Shown: in pieces, positions 25,630 to 33,950 of the stretch
How positions within the stretch are numbered: the first letter of the stretch is position 1
Layout: each line of letters starts with the position of its first letter
Origin: Bradyrhizobium sp. CB82
GTDB lineage: Bacteria; Pseudomonadota; Alphaproteobacteria; Rhizobiales; Xanthobacteraceae
Assembly (NCBI RefSeq): GCF_029714405.1
Contig: NZ_CP121650.1
Span: 2,423,001-2,487,000 of the forward strand
Reading direction: 5' to 3'
Length of the DNA stretch: 64,000 bases
The notes under the pieces: generated by a model
The model's input: only the letters and a program-made list of their open reading frames with translations
Database searches by the model: none
What the model was told of the DNA's origin: nothing
Made by a program: the position numbers and the translations under genes

Positions 25630-25657
25630 GTGGCATGGTGGGCGGACGATGGTTCCG

Positions 25658-25852
25658 TCAGTTTGGCGCGCCGCGACCGATTTCGTACTGCGTGTCTGTC
25701 CCGCCGACATGAGCCGGATCAGTCTCGTCGGCGACATCGCAATCCGCTTGTGGACCTTCAGCACTCGCACCGGCGATCAGGAGCTGTTTGCGCATTTCAG
25801 CGAGGCGGGCGCGGCAATATTCGCGGTAGAGCAGATCGAATATGGCGGGCAT
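25658..25852 (-). CDS. small hypothetical protein, 64 aa
   Basis: The start is ATG 25852 with GGGGGTG a few bases upstream. The N-terminal helix (MPAIFDLLYREYCRARLAEM) is amphipathic, and the C-terminal half is acidic and likely flexible. It resembles short Bradyrhizobium hypothetical proteins starting with the same helix. It converges with the extensin-like gene and ends 28 bases from it. Confidence 0.55.
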   Translation of the reverse strand: MPAIFDLLYREYCRARLAEMRKQLLIAGASAEGPQADCDVADETDPAHVGGTDTQYEIGRGAPN

Positions 25853-26115
25853 GATCACCCCCGTCGTTTGACTATCACTGGCTGAAGATATTCCCACCAC
25901 GAATTGACCGGTTGACCGACCCGTTGGACAGCTGCGCCGATATGGCGCGTTCACAGGCTGCGCCAATTCCAAACCTCCAAGGAGCGATCAGTTGATTTGT
26001 CGGTGCAAAGGAGCAGAGCCGACGATCCCTAAGATAACAGCTCTCTGTTTCAGGACGACTTCGTTGGACAACTCAGGAGAGCACCGCGCGACTGAAAAAT
26101 CCAACTACAGCGCGA

Positions 26116-26145
26116 AATGACTCATCTCCGACTGCATGAGTCATT
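26116..26145. promoter_or_regulatory. perfect 10-bp inverted repeat in a gene-poor stretch
   Basis: Arms AATGACTCAT and ATGAGTCATT are exact complements around a 10-base spacer, 20 bases centre to centre. There is no T-run, so it fits an operator better than a terminator. It lies 212 bases before the first small membrane peptide gene. Apart from this, 25853-26357 shows nothing I can name. Confidence 0.5.
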
Positions 26146-26357
26146 GGATGCAATCCGACATGCGGCAAATGCACCGAATCAATTTGCGGCACGTTGAAGC
26201 TCGCACCACACGGTGCGCGCGATCAACCAGCAGCGCATGAGGTGATGCTGAGCGTCCTCAGATTGAAAATGCAGTTCAGTTGCAGGGTGTCGGCTACTTC
26301 ATAGTCTCCGTCGAGCCGACCATTTAAGCTTTGGACAGAACCGCTCGGGAGGCAACG

Positions 26358-26447
26358 ATGACACCCGATTGGCTTACCGTCCCTGCGACGATCGTCTGCA
26401 TTTTTATGCTGACCATTATCGTCTTGATTGCCGTTGGCGCTTGGTAG
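26358..26447 (+). CDS. 29-residue membrane peptide, tandem copy 1
   Basis: ATG 26358 follows CGCTCGGGAGGCAACG (strong GGGAGG site). The product starts MTPDWLTVPATIVCIF and ends LTIIVLIAVGAW. Residues 7-29 form one membrane helix ending in Trp. A paralogous gene follows 133 bases later with the same ribosome-site context and the same C-terminus. Conserved protein with diverged silent positions argues for coding. Confidence 0.65.
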   Translation: MTPDWLTVPATIVCIFMLTIIVLIAVGAW

Positions 26448-26490
26448 GCGGGCAGATCAAGATTGTTTTCAATCCGCTCGGGAGACAACA

Positions 26491-26577
26491 ATGAACACGC
26501 CCGAATGCTATACCGTGGCGGTCGCTTGCGCCTCGTGCCTGACCATTGTCGTCTTGATCGCGGTCGGGGCCTGGTAA
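26491..26577 (+). CDS. 28-residue membrane peptide, tandem copy 2
   Basis: ATG 26491 follows CGCTCGGGAGACAACA. The product starts MNTPECYTVAVACASC and ends LTIVVLIAVGAW, eleven of twelve residues identical to copy 1. Most of the differences in the last 12 codons are at third positions, a sign of selection on the protein. It has three Cys residues in the N-terminal half, against one in copy 1. One membrane helix is predicted. The function is unknown. Confidence 0.65.
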   Translation: MNTPECYTVAVACASCLTIVVLIAVGAW

Positions 26578-26657
26578 GCGGTGGACGCGCGCGGCACCCG
26601 TCCATCCGGACGGGTCGATGAGTTCGGCAACAGCCCCACGAGCCTGCACACCTCGGA

Positions 26658-27170
26658 TCAGAACGCGTCGATCATCGGAAAACGGGGCTCGCCGGTGACG
26701 CAGTCCCAATGGTATATCGCCAAGCCGACGTCGCCGGTCCAAAGCGAATAGCGTCCGCGGTCAACGACGACCTTGGCGCCGCGATATTGGACAATGGCCG
26801 TCATGGCGAATTGGCGTGCGCGGTCGAGCCAGACCGGGATCGTTTGTGCGCCGGTAAAGCTTGAGGAATGCGTAGCCGTTGCCGCCGGTGCCGTGGCACA
26901 GGTTTGAACCCTTGGTCAGCGGTCCGGCGGCCCAGGTGAAGCGGCCGCCATCCAAGAGAAGCTCGTCAAAGTCAGAGGTCGCGAACGGCGCGTCAGCAAA
27001 GGGTCGTCACCATGCCCGGTGCGCCGTGGCAGTGCTGACACAAGGTCGGCGGCGTCTCGCGCTTGCTTTTCGCACCCCAGGTTGTTCCTACTTCGGAGCG
27101 CCACGCATTCGCCGCCAGACTTGCGGACAGCCAACTCGCTCCAGGAGTCGCGCACAAGCGCGCGATGGCG
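26658..27170 (-). pseudogene. LanC-like protein gene relic, multiple frameshifts
   Basis: Pieces in different minus-strand frames line up with the C-terminal half of lanthionine synthetase C-like proteins: HCHGAPGMVTTL, GGRFTWAAGPLTKGSNLCHG then TGGNGYAFLKLYRRT, and, after a frameshift near 26860, WLDRARQFAMTAI, GRYSLWTGDVGLAIYHWD and FPMIDAF before the stop at 26658-26660. The zinc-site motifs CHG are still readable. At least two frame breaks and the loss of the N-terminal half make it non-functional. LanC-like proteins add thiols to dehydrated peptides or proteins. Confidence 0.75.
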
Positions 27171-27181
27171 ACCGAGGCTGA

Positions 27182-27541
27182 TCATGATCTGGGTTTTGCG
27201 GCATGCGTTGATGGCGGTGGGACCAGCCCCATGCAGCGCTGCACCTCGCCCGGCACGTTGTAGTCGCGCATGACGGGGCGGCTGTCGCGCACGCCGCACG
27301 CTTCCCGCTGCACCACGAACATCCAGAGCGCGTGGCCGGCCTCCATCACCAGGGCGCGTCGTGCTTGCCGAATTGATGTTGGCGCGTCCGAGGCCGGATG
27401 GGTGGTGTCGAAGTCGCGCAGCTTCGCGAGCGCTTGTTCCAGCGCGCGTCCCATTCGTCCGAATGCAGAGGCCTGCTCCTGGACGATCTCATAGTTGAGA
27501 ACGTCGACCGGTGTGCGGTGAAGGCGAAGATCGCGGGACAT
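27182..27541 (-). CDS. DUF6665-like small protein
   Basis: A 119-residue helical protein: VDVLNYEIVQEQASAFGRMG, RALEQALAKLRDFD, then a helix ALVMEAGHALWMFVVQREAC and RPVMRDYNVPGEVQRCMG. This order fits the DUF6665 family of Rhizobiales, as I remember it. No ribosome site is clear before ATG 27541. It lies directly upstream of the LanC relic on the same strand and may have been its operon partner. The last 15 residues may be altered by the decay next door. Function unknown. Confidence 0.5.
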   Translation of the reverse strand: MSRDLRLHRTPVDVLNYEIVQEQASAFGRMGRALEQALAKLRDFDTTHPASDAPTSIRQARRALVMEAGHALWMFVVQREACGVRDSRPVMRDYNVPGEVQRCMGLVPPPSTHAAKPRS

Positions 27542-27717
27542 GGCTTATGTATAGCGTCACGGGGGCCACACGTGCAACGAGGCGGCTCTGACCCGCTCCG
27601 TCATTCCGCGGAGATAGTCTGGATTGCTTTACATCAAGGGCGGGTCGGCCCTCGGCCGGTGCTCAACTCGCAATGACGTGGTTGGAGATGCCCTGCGCTA
27701 CGGCGCGCGCCGCCGCC

Positions 27718-28353
27718 TCACTTCCCCCGGTAGGCCGCCAGAAACATCCGCGTCGCGCTGTCGACCACCTCGGTCATGCGCTCTTCCGATGGCGCCGGCG
27801 CGGCCTGGAAGACGAAGGGCAGGAACAGCGAGGCCTTGCACAATTCCATGAACTGGGAGGCGGCAAGATCGCAGTCGTCGATCGCAAGATCACCGGAGGC
27901 AACATGAGCCTTCAGATAATCCGCGAGCCGGTTGATGGTCTTGTCCAGAACGCGCCCATAGTAGCGGCGGCCGACATCGGGCATGCGCTCGGCGATCGCC
28001 ATCACGGTGCGGATCGCCGATCCCCCGCCGGGTCGGCAGAGCAAATGGATGTAAGCCTGGCCGAACTCCTTCAGCGTGGTCTCGGCATCGCGCGCGGGGT
28101 CGAAGTTGAACACAACCTGGCCGTGCTGGAGCGCCTCCTGCTCGAGAATGGCTTCGAACAGCGCGCATTTGTCGGCGAAGTAGACGTAGAGCGTGCCCTT
28201 GGAGACGGCGGCCGCGCGCGCGATCTCGCCCATGCTGGCGCCGTCGAAGCCGAGGTCCATGAACACCTTGCGGGCGCCATCGAGGATCTGGCGACGCTTG
28301 GAGCTGTCGTCTTCCGAGACGATGGCGACGCTGTCGTGAACGGCTTCAACCAT
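27718..28353 (-). CDS. TetR/AcrR family repressor
   Basis: A 211-residue regulator. The N-terminal helix-turn-helix is canonical: RRQILDGARKVFMDLGFDGA, SMGEIARAAAVSKGTLYVYF, followed by ADKCALFEAIL. The C-terminal ligand domain (residues 85-211) is of the TetR_C type seen in efflux-pump regulators. It is divergent from the emrA-like gene, and the strong palindrome at 28439-28461 lies between them, so it very likely represses the pump and itself until a substrate binds. The start at ATG 28353 fits the family length. Confidence 0.92.
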   Translation of the reverse strand: MVEAVHDSVAIVSEDDSSKRRQILDGARKVFMDLGFDGASMGEIARAAAVSKGTLYVYFADKCALFEAILEQEALQHGQVVFNFDPARDAETTLKEFGQAYIHLLCRPGGGSAIRTVMAIAERMPDVGRRYYGRVLDKTINRLADYLKAHVASGDLAIDDCDLAASQFMELCKASLFLPFVFQAAPAPSEERMTEVVDSATRMFLAAYRGK

Positions 28354-28438
28354 TGATTCAGGGTTTCCCGGGGTTTTTGGCGCCGGAAACCCAAAGAAAG
28401 GATTGGTGTCGCTAGGGTCCCAGCGGGGAATAATCTAT

Positions 28439-28461
28439 ATTGACCGAACGGTTCGGTCAAT
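28439..28461. promoter_or_regulatory. TetR-type operator, 11-bp arms
   Basis: ATTGACCGAAC, one central G, GTTCGGTCAAT: perfect arms. It is 86 bases from the repressor start and 76 from the pump gene start. It overlaps a TTGACC that could be a -35 element. The shape is classical for TetR-family binding. Confidence 0.85.
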
Positions 28462-28536
28462 GATATTCGTGGTTTTGGCGAAGGAGAGGGGCCGCGTCGC
28501 GGCCCGCCCGATCGCGTGTTTTGTGGGGAGGCCTTT

Positions 28537-29862
28537 ATGGCCGTATCGAGAGACCAGGCCGCGCGCGTCCTTCGCCAGGATTCCCTGGACCAAGCGCCGG
28601 CTCAGGGCGAAGCCGCGAGCGACAATCCGGCGGCACTGGCTGAGCAGTTGCGGACCGTCGCCGAAGAGGGCAAGCGCCGCACGGCCGAAACACCGGAGAA
28701 GCCGGCAATCGAGAAGCCCGCCCCAGGCACGCCGGCAAGTGTCGCGCCAGCAGCAGCATTCGCCCAGCCGAAATCCGGCAGGCGCAAATTCGTCCTGATG
28801 GGCGTCGGCCTTCTGCTTGCGCTCGCGGCTGCGAGCTATGCCGGCTACTACACGCTGATCGGCCGTTTCTACGTCTCGACCGACGACGCCTATGTGCGCG
28901 CCAACAACACCATGCTGGGAGCACGCGTTGCCGGCCACATCTCGTCGATCCTGCCCGGCGACAACACGCTGGTGCATGCCGGCGACGTTGTCTTCCGCAT
29001 CGACGACGGCGACTACAAGATCGCAGTCGACGCCGCCGCGACCAAGATCGCGACCCAGCAGGCCACCATCGATCGCATCGGCCGCCAGGTCGCAGCCCTC
29101 GACAGCCAGGTCGCGCAGGCCAAGGCGCAGCTCGTCTCCGCCGAAGCGGCCCTCAAGCGCGCCGATCTCGACTATGAGCGCCAGCAGGCGCTGAGCAGCA
29201 AGGGCTTTGCCTCGCGCGCCACGTTCGAAACCTCGGAAGCCGGACGCGACCAGGGCGCTGCCGCGGTCAAGGCCGCGCAGGCCGCCTACGACGTCGCAGT
29301 CAGCAATGTCGACGTTGCCAAGGCACAGCAGGCCGAGGCGCAGGCGCAGCTTGCGGAGTTGAAGACCACGCTTGCGAAAGCCGAGCGCGACCTCAACTTC
29401 ACCGCGGTGCGCGCACCGGTCGACGGCACCTTCTCCAACCGCCTCGTCAACACCGGCGACTTCGTCGCGGTCGGCCAGCGGCTCGGCAACATCGTGCCGC
29501 TCGACAAGGTCTATATCGACGCCAATTTCAAGGAAACCCAGCTCAAGCGCATCCGTCCCGGCCAGCCGGTGACGATCAAGGTCGATGCCTACGGCTTCCG
29601 CAAGTTCTCCGGCATAGTCGACAGCATCTCGCCGGCCGCCGGCTCGGTGTTCACCTTGCTGCCGCCCGACAATGCCACCGGCAATTTCACCAAGATCGTG
29701 CAGCGCCTGCCGGTCCGTATCCGCGTGCCGAAATCGGTCGCAAGGCAGAACCTGCTCCGCGCCGGCATGTCGGTCTACGCAACGGTGGACACCAACAAGG
29801 GCGCGGCCGACGCCGACAGCGAAGTCGATCTCGACGATCCCACGATGATCCATCCGCAGTAG
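28537..29862 (+). CDS. HlyD/EmrA-type membrane fusion protein
   Basis: A 441-residue periplasmic adaptor. A cytoplasmic Ala/Glu/Pro-rich tail (residues 1-85) precedes one membrane helix (FVLMGVGLLLALAAASYAGY). The lipoyl-like motif halves are VSTDDAYVRANNTMLGARVA and LNFTAVRAPVDGTFSNRLV, with a long coiled hairpin between (residues 165-290). The ending matches EmrA-type proteins that pair with DHA2 transporters. ATG 28537 has GGGGAGG before it. It forms an operon with the transporter at 30055 and is controlled by the divergent TetR gene. Confidence 0.92.
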   Translation: MAVSRDQAARVLRQDSLDQAPAQGEAASDNPAALAEQLRTVAEEGKRRTAETPEKPAIEKPAPGTPASVAPAAAFAQPKSGRRKFVLMGVGLLLALAAASYAGYYTLIGRFYVSTDDAYVRANNTMLGARVAGHISSILPGDNTLVHAGDVVFRIDDGDYKIAVDAAATKIATQQATIDRIGRQVAALDSQVAQAKAQLVSAEAALKRADLDYERQQALSSKGFASRATFETSEAGRDQGAAAVKAAQAAYDVAVSNVDVAKAQQAEAQAQLAELKTTLAKAERDLNFTAVRAPVDGTFSNRLVNTGDFVAVGQRLGNIVPLDKVYIDANFKETQLKRIRPGQPVTIKVDAYGFRKFSGIVDSISPAAGSVFTLLPPDNATGNFTKIVQRLPVRIRVPKSVARQNLLRAGMSVYATVDTNKGAADADSEVDLDDPTMIHPQ

Positions 29863-29911
29863 GTCGCGGTGATATGAGACTCGATGCACTCTTGCCCCAA
29901 GCGCAGGTGCG

Positions 29912-30032
29912 CTCCCTCCCCCGCCTGTGGGGGAGGGTTGGGGAGAGGGTGCCTCCGCAACGGGACAATCTCCAAGCGGAGAGAGCCCTCACCCGGCGCT
30001 TCGCGCCGACCTCTCCCGCAAGCGGGAGAGGT
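29912..30032. repeat. intergenic palindromic repeat, family A, inside an operon
   Basis: CTCCCTCCCCCGCCTGTGGG then GGAGGGTTGGGGAGAGGGTG at the left, and CTCTCCCGCAAGCGGGAGAG at the right. It separates the two pump genes and supplies the leader of the second. The hairpins may stabilise or attenuate the transcript. Confidence 0.8.
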
Positions 30033-30054
30033 GAACCGGGCCAGAGCTGACACC

Positions 30055-31638
30055 ATGGCGAACGCCACGACTGCCAATCCCGCCATGATGGCGAACCCTG
30101 CTTCGGAGCGCATCGAGCCGAAGCGGCTGTTCGCTTTCATCATCATGGTGTTCGGGATGTTCATGTCGATCCTGGACATCCAGATCGTCTCGGCCTCGCT
30201 GTCCGAGATCCAGGCAGGCCTGTCGGCGAGCCAGAGCGAAGTCTCCTGGGTGCAGACCGCCTATCTGATCGCCGAAGTGATCGCGATCCCGCTGTCGGGA
30301 TTCTTGTCGCGCGCGCTTGGCACGAGGCTGCTGTTTGCGATCTCGGCGGCCGGCTTCACGCTCTCGAGCCTGCTCTGCGGCTTCGCCTCCTCGATCGAGG
30401 AGATGATTTTATGGCGCGCGCTCCAGGGATTTTTGGGCGCCGGCATGATCCCGACGGTGTTCGCCTCCGCCTACACCGTGTTTCCGCGCACGAAGTTCCA
30501 CATCGTCGGCCCCATCATCGGTCTCGTCGCGACGCTGGCGCCGACCGTGGGTCCGACCGTCGGCGGCTACATCACCGACATCATGTCCTGGCACTGGTTG
30601 TTTTTCATCAACGTCGTGCCCGGCATCGGCATCACGCTGGGCGTACTGGCGCTGGTCGATTTCGACCAGCCGCATCTCGAGTTGCTGGATCGCTTCGACT
30701 GGTGGGGGCTGCTCTTCATGGCCGGCTTCCTCGGCTCGCTGGAATATGTGCTCGAGGAAGGACCGCAATATGAGTGGCTCCAGGATACGTCCGTCGCCAT
30801 CTTCGCCTGGGTCTGCGCCATCTCGGCGATCGCCTTCTTCTGGCGCGTGTTCACCGCCGCTGAACCGATCGTCAACCTGCGCACATTCAGCAACCGCAAT
30901 TTTGCGGTCGGCTGCGTGCTCCAGTTCTGCATCGGCATCGGGCTCTACGGCCTGACCTATATCTATCCGCGCTATCTCGCCGAAGTGCGCGGCTACAGCG
31001 CGCTGATGATCGGCGAGACCATGTTCGTTTCGGGCGCCACCATGTTCATGGTCGCGCCGCTGGTCGGCCGTTTGATGCTGAAGTTCGACATGCGCTTCAT
31101 GATCGCGTTCGGGCTGATCGTGTTCGCGATCGGCTCCTACCAGATGACCTGGATCACCCGCGACTTCGATTTCTACGAGCTGCTGCTGCCGCAGATCCTG
31201 CGCGGCATCGGCATGATGTTCGCGATGGTGCCGACCAACAACATCGCGCTCGGCACGCTGCCCCCGGACCGGGTCAAGAACGCCTCCGGCCTGTTCAACC
31301 TGATGCGCAATCTCGGCGGCGCCGTCGGCCTCGCCGTGATCAACACCGTGCTCAACAATCGCACCGATCTGCACATTACGCGTCTGCAGGAGCGCGTGAC
31401 CTGGGGCAACGCGACGGCGACCGAAACGCTCAACACCTTCATGCAGAAGTTCCAGGGCCTGGGCGATGCCACGCTGATGGCGATGAAGCAGCTCACCCAG
31501 ATCGTGCACCGCCAGGCCGTCGTGATGGGCTATGGCGACGCCTTCTTCATGCTGACGCTGTTCTATCTCGGCCTGAGCCTCCTGGTGACGCTGCTGAACA
31601 AGCCAGCGTCCCTCGCGGGCGGCGGTGACGCGCATTAG
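30055..31638 (+). CDS. DHA2 family MFS drug exporter (EmrB-like)
   Basis: A 527-residue transporter with 14 predicted membrane helices. Helix 1 starts LFAFIIMVFGMFMSILDIQI with the DHA2 motif LDxxIV-like segment; QTAYLIAEVIAIPLSGFLSR is motif A region, and FLGAGMIPTVFASAYTVFPR and PTVGPTVGGYITD are motif C-like. It exports drugs or other amphiphiles by proton exchange and works with the HlyD protein upstream and an outer-membrane channel. ATG 30055 lies just after the family-A repeat; its ribosome site is weak (CCAGAGC), so expression may depend on the repeat structure. The C-terminal stop overlaps the following truncated ABC frame. Confidence 0.92.
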   Translation: MANATTANPAMMANPASERIEPKRLFAFIIMVFGMFMSILDIQIVSASLSEIQAGLSASQSEVSWVQTAYLIAEVIAIPLSGFLSRALGTRLLFAISAAGFTLSSLLCGFASSIEEMILWRALQGFLGAGMIPTVFASAYTVFPRTKFHIVGPIIGLVATLAPTVGPTVGGYITDIMSWHWLFFINVVPGIGITLGVLALVDFDQPHLELLDRFDWWGLLFMAGFLGSLEYVLEEGPQYEWLQDTSVAIFAWVCAISAIAFFWRVFTAAEPIVNLRTFSNRNFAVGCVLQFCIGIGLYGLTYIYPRYLAEVRGYSALMIGETMFVSGATMFMVAPLVGRLMLKFDMRFMIAFGLIVFAIGSYQMTWITRDFDFYELLLPQILRGIGMMFAMVPTNNIALGTLPPDRVKNASGLFNLMRNLGGAVGLAVINTVLNNRTDLHITRLQERVTWGNATATETLNTFMQKFQGLGDATLMAMKQLTQIVHRQAVVMGYGDAFFMLTLFYLGLSLLVTLLNKPASLAGGGDAH

Positions 31639-31656
31639 CCAAATCACACGCACGGT

Positions 31657-31740
31657 GTCATCGCCCGCGAAGGCCAGCGATCCAGTAGAGACGTCAGTCG
31701 TATGCGGAGAGGCCGCGGTGTACTGGATGCCCGGTCAAGC
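31657..31740. repeat. repeat family F (TACTGGAT palindromic type)
   Basis: GTCATCGCCCGCGAAGGCCA at the left and GCGGTGTACTGGATGCCCGG at the right. Related copies lie at 49222 and 51843. Its right end joins directly to the truncated ABC gene, so the deletion probably occurred at this repeat. Confidence 0.6.
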
Positions 31741-32836
31741 GCGCCTCGCCCGGGTCATCAACCGCTGGCGCGTGCGCGTGCGGCGGACATGGCTGCGCTA
31801 CAACTACACGGCCATGGCGCAGTTTTCGCTGCTGCTGTGCCTGCGTGCCTCCGTGATCGGCGGCTCGGTGCTGTTGTGGATGTCCGGGCACGCCTCGCCC
31901 GGTGACGTGACCTATGTGCTGACGAGCTACTACGTGATCCACGCCTATTTGCGCGACGTCGGCATGCACATCAACAACCTCCAGCGCTCCGTCAACGACA
32001 TGGACGAACTGGTGGCGATCCATGACGAGCCGATCGGGATTGCCGATGCCGCTGATGCGCGACTGATCGCGATCGAGCGCGGCGAGATCGTGTTCGACGA
32101 CGTCACCTTCCATTACGGCGGCCATCGCATGCCGCTCTATGACGGGCTGTCGCTGACGATCCGCGCCGGTGAACGGGTCGGTCTGGTCGGCCGCTCCGGC
32201 TCCGGCAAGACCACCTTCGTCAAGCTGGTGCAGCGGCTTTACGACGTCACCGGCGGCCGCGTGCTGATCGACGGGCAGGACGTTGCGAAAGCGACGCAGC
32301 AATCGCTGCGCAGCCAGATCGCGATCGTGCAGCAGGAGCCGATCCTGTTCCACCGGTCGCTCGCCGAGAACATCGCCTACGGCCGGCCTGGCGCCAGCCT
32401 GGAGGCGATCGAGCAGGCCGCGCGTCTTGCGAACGCGCACGACTTCATCCTGCGCCTGCCCAAGGGCTACGGCACCCTGGTCGGCGAGCGCGGTGTGAAA
32501 CTGTCGGGTGGCGAGAGGCAGCGCGTCGCGCTGGCGCGCGCCTTCCTGGCGGATGCGCCGGTGCTGATCCTGGACGAGGCGACCTCGAGCCTGGATTCTG
32601 AATCGGAGGCTTTGATCCAGCAGGCGATGGAGCGGCTGATGAAGGGCCGCACCTCGATCGTGATCGCGCACCGCCTGTCGACGGTGAAGAGCCTCGATCG
32701 CATCCTGGTGTTCGACCGCGGCGAGATCGTCGAGCAGGGCACCCACAAGGCGCTGACGGCGCGGCCAGGCGGCCTTTATCGCGGCCTGTTCGAACGTCAG
32801 GTGATCGAGTTCGGACCGAGTGCAGCGGTGGGATGA
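31727..32836 (+). pseudogene. ABC exporter gene lacking its 5' half
   Basis: The frame holds the end of the membrane domain (RASVIGGSVLLWMSGHASPG, YVLTSYYVIHAYLRDVGMHI) and a complete nucleotide-binding domain: Walker A GLVGRSGSGKTTFVK, Q-loop IVQQEP, signature VKLSGGERQRVALA, Walker B VLILDEATSSLDSES and the H-loop IVIAHRLS. Full-length half-transporters are near 600 residues; here about 200 residues with the first membrane helices are missing, replaced by family-F repeat sequence. The protein could fold as an ATPase but not as a transporter. No ribosome site is visible at any start. Confidence 0.75.
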
Positions 32837-32897
32837 GGAGGTGGCGCGTGGCTGACGGAGCCTGTCCGGAAGGCACGCCGCCGGAAATGGAAATGAC

Positions 32898-33022
32898 ATG
32901 AGAGACCTGACACCTGACACGCGGCTCCATTGTAAGCCACATCCTGTCCATGGCGCCCCCGATCGTGGTCGGCATGATCACGATCATGATCTGCCAGCTC
33001 GTCGATCTTTATTTCGTCTCCG
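32898..33022 (+). pseudogene. MATE efflux protein N-terminal relic
   Basis: It starts MRDLT, then a 7-bp tandem duplication (ACCTGAC twice) shifts the frame. The shifted frame reads RGSIVSHILSMAPPIVVGM and then ITIMICQLVDLYFVSG, the first helix of MATE-type multidrug exporters. After that the homology ends abruptly. Removing seven bases restores the reading frame but not the lost rest of the gene. The 33023-33182 interval shows nothing further I can support. Confidence 0.7.
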
Positions 33023-33182
33023 GACGGGGCAAACGCCGGAGGTTGCTCCAATGCAGGTCGGACCTCAGCCGGCGGCACCTTCCGCGCGCGCAGCGGCGGC
33101 GGAATAGGTAGATGCGCTTGTCCCTCGCCCGCCCTGTCCATGGCCGCGGGCAGACGAGGGACGGACGACCATGGCGCTCGCG

Positions 33183-33920
33183 CTAGCGAAAACTGTTCCA
33201 GACGAGACCGACACCCGATAGGAACAACAGGCCGAGCACGACGTCGCCAAAATGCTTGTCGCTAAGGGCGTGATAGATGCGCGCGCCGCACCAGGCGCCG
33301 ACCAGCGTGCCCGGAAACGCAATCAGCGCGAGCCAGATCACCTGCGTCGCGACCAGGCCTGACGCCGTCTGCAACGCCAGCGCGGCGGCCAGCACCGTGA
33401 AATTGAAGAGCTGGAAGATGCCGCGCCGCTCATGCTTGTTCCAGCCGCGGATGTTGGCCCATAGGATCGGCAACGGTCCTGACAATCCGGCGAGGCCACC
33501 CAAAATGCCGCCGGCGAAACCGATCGCGCCATCGGCGATCCGGCCGCCGAACTTGAGGGCGAGCGGCCGCTGGTTGAGGTAGAGCGCGGTCGGAAAGATC
33601 AGCAACAACACGCCGATGCTGAGCTTGAACACCTTTGGATCGGCCTGGGCGACCATCATGGTCCCCAGCGGCACGCCGGCAAGCCCGCCGATCAGGAACG
33701 GCCAGACCAGCGACAGGTCGAAGCTCTTCCACATCGACGGCAGCGTCGAGACTTGCGCGACGACCGAGCAGATCAGCACCAGCGGCACTGCGAGCGACGG
33801 CGGCAGCACGTAGAGCCAGATGCCAAGCGCCATCAGCGCGGTGCCGAAGCCGGCCAGCCCCGAGACGAAGCCGCCGGCCAATGCGCCGAAAAGCAACAGC
33901 GCGTAGTTGAGCGTATCCAC
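33183..33920 (-). CDS. TSUP (TauE/SafE) family permease
   Basis: A 245-residue membrane protein with about eight helices and the TSUP pattern: ALAGGFVSGLAGFGTALMAL at the N-terminus and, as the inverted repeat half, DGAIGFAGGILGGLAGLSGP. Family members export sulfite, sulfoacetate or related anions, or take up such compounds. ATG 33920 is the only start that gives a whole first helix. Neighbours give no hint of the substrate. Confidence 0.9.
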   Translation of the reverse strand: MDTLNYALLLFGALAGGFVSGLAGFGTALMALGIWLYVLPPSLAVPLVLICSVVAQVSTLPSMWKSFDLSLVWPFLIGGLAGVPLGTMMVAQADPKVFKLSIGVLLLIFPTALYLNQRPLALKFGGRIADGAIGFAGGILGGLAGLSGPLPILWANIRGWNKHERRGIFQLFNFTVLAAALALQTASGLVATQVIWLALIAFPGTLVGAWCGARIYHALSDKHFGDVVLGLLFLSGVGLVWNSFR

Positions 33921-33950
33921 ACCAATGTCCTTGTTGTAATCGGCGGTGTA

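Noticed and set aside
26340..26577. Lanthipeptide precursors
   Set aside because: The two peptides are hydrophobic helices without a leader/core layout or Ser/Thr-rich core, and the LanC-like gene is broken.
28435..29889. A 484-codon minus-strand frame over the emrA-like gene
   Set aside because: Shadow frame; the plus gene has a membrane helix, lipoyl halves and a strong ribosome site.
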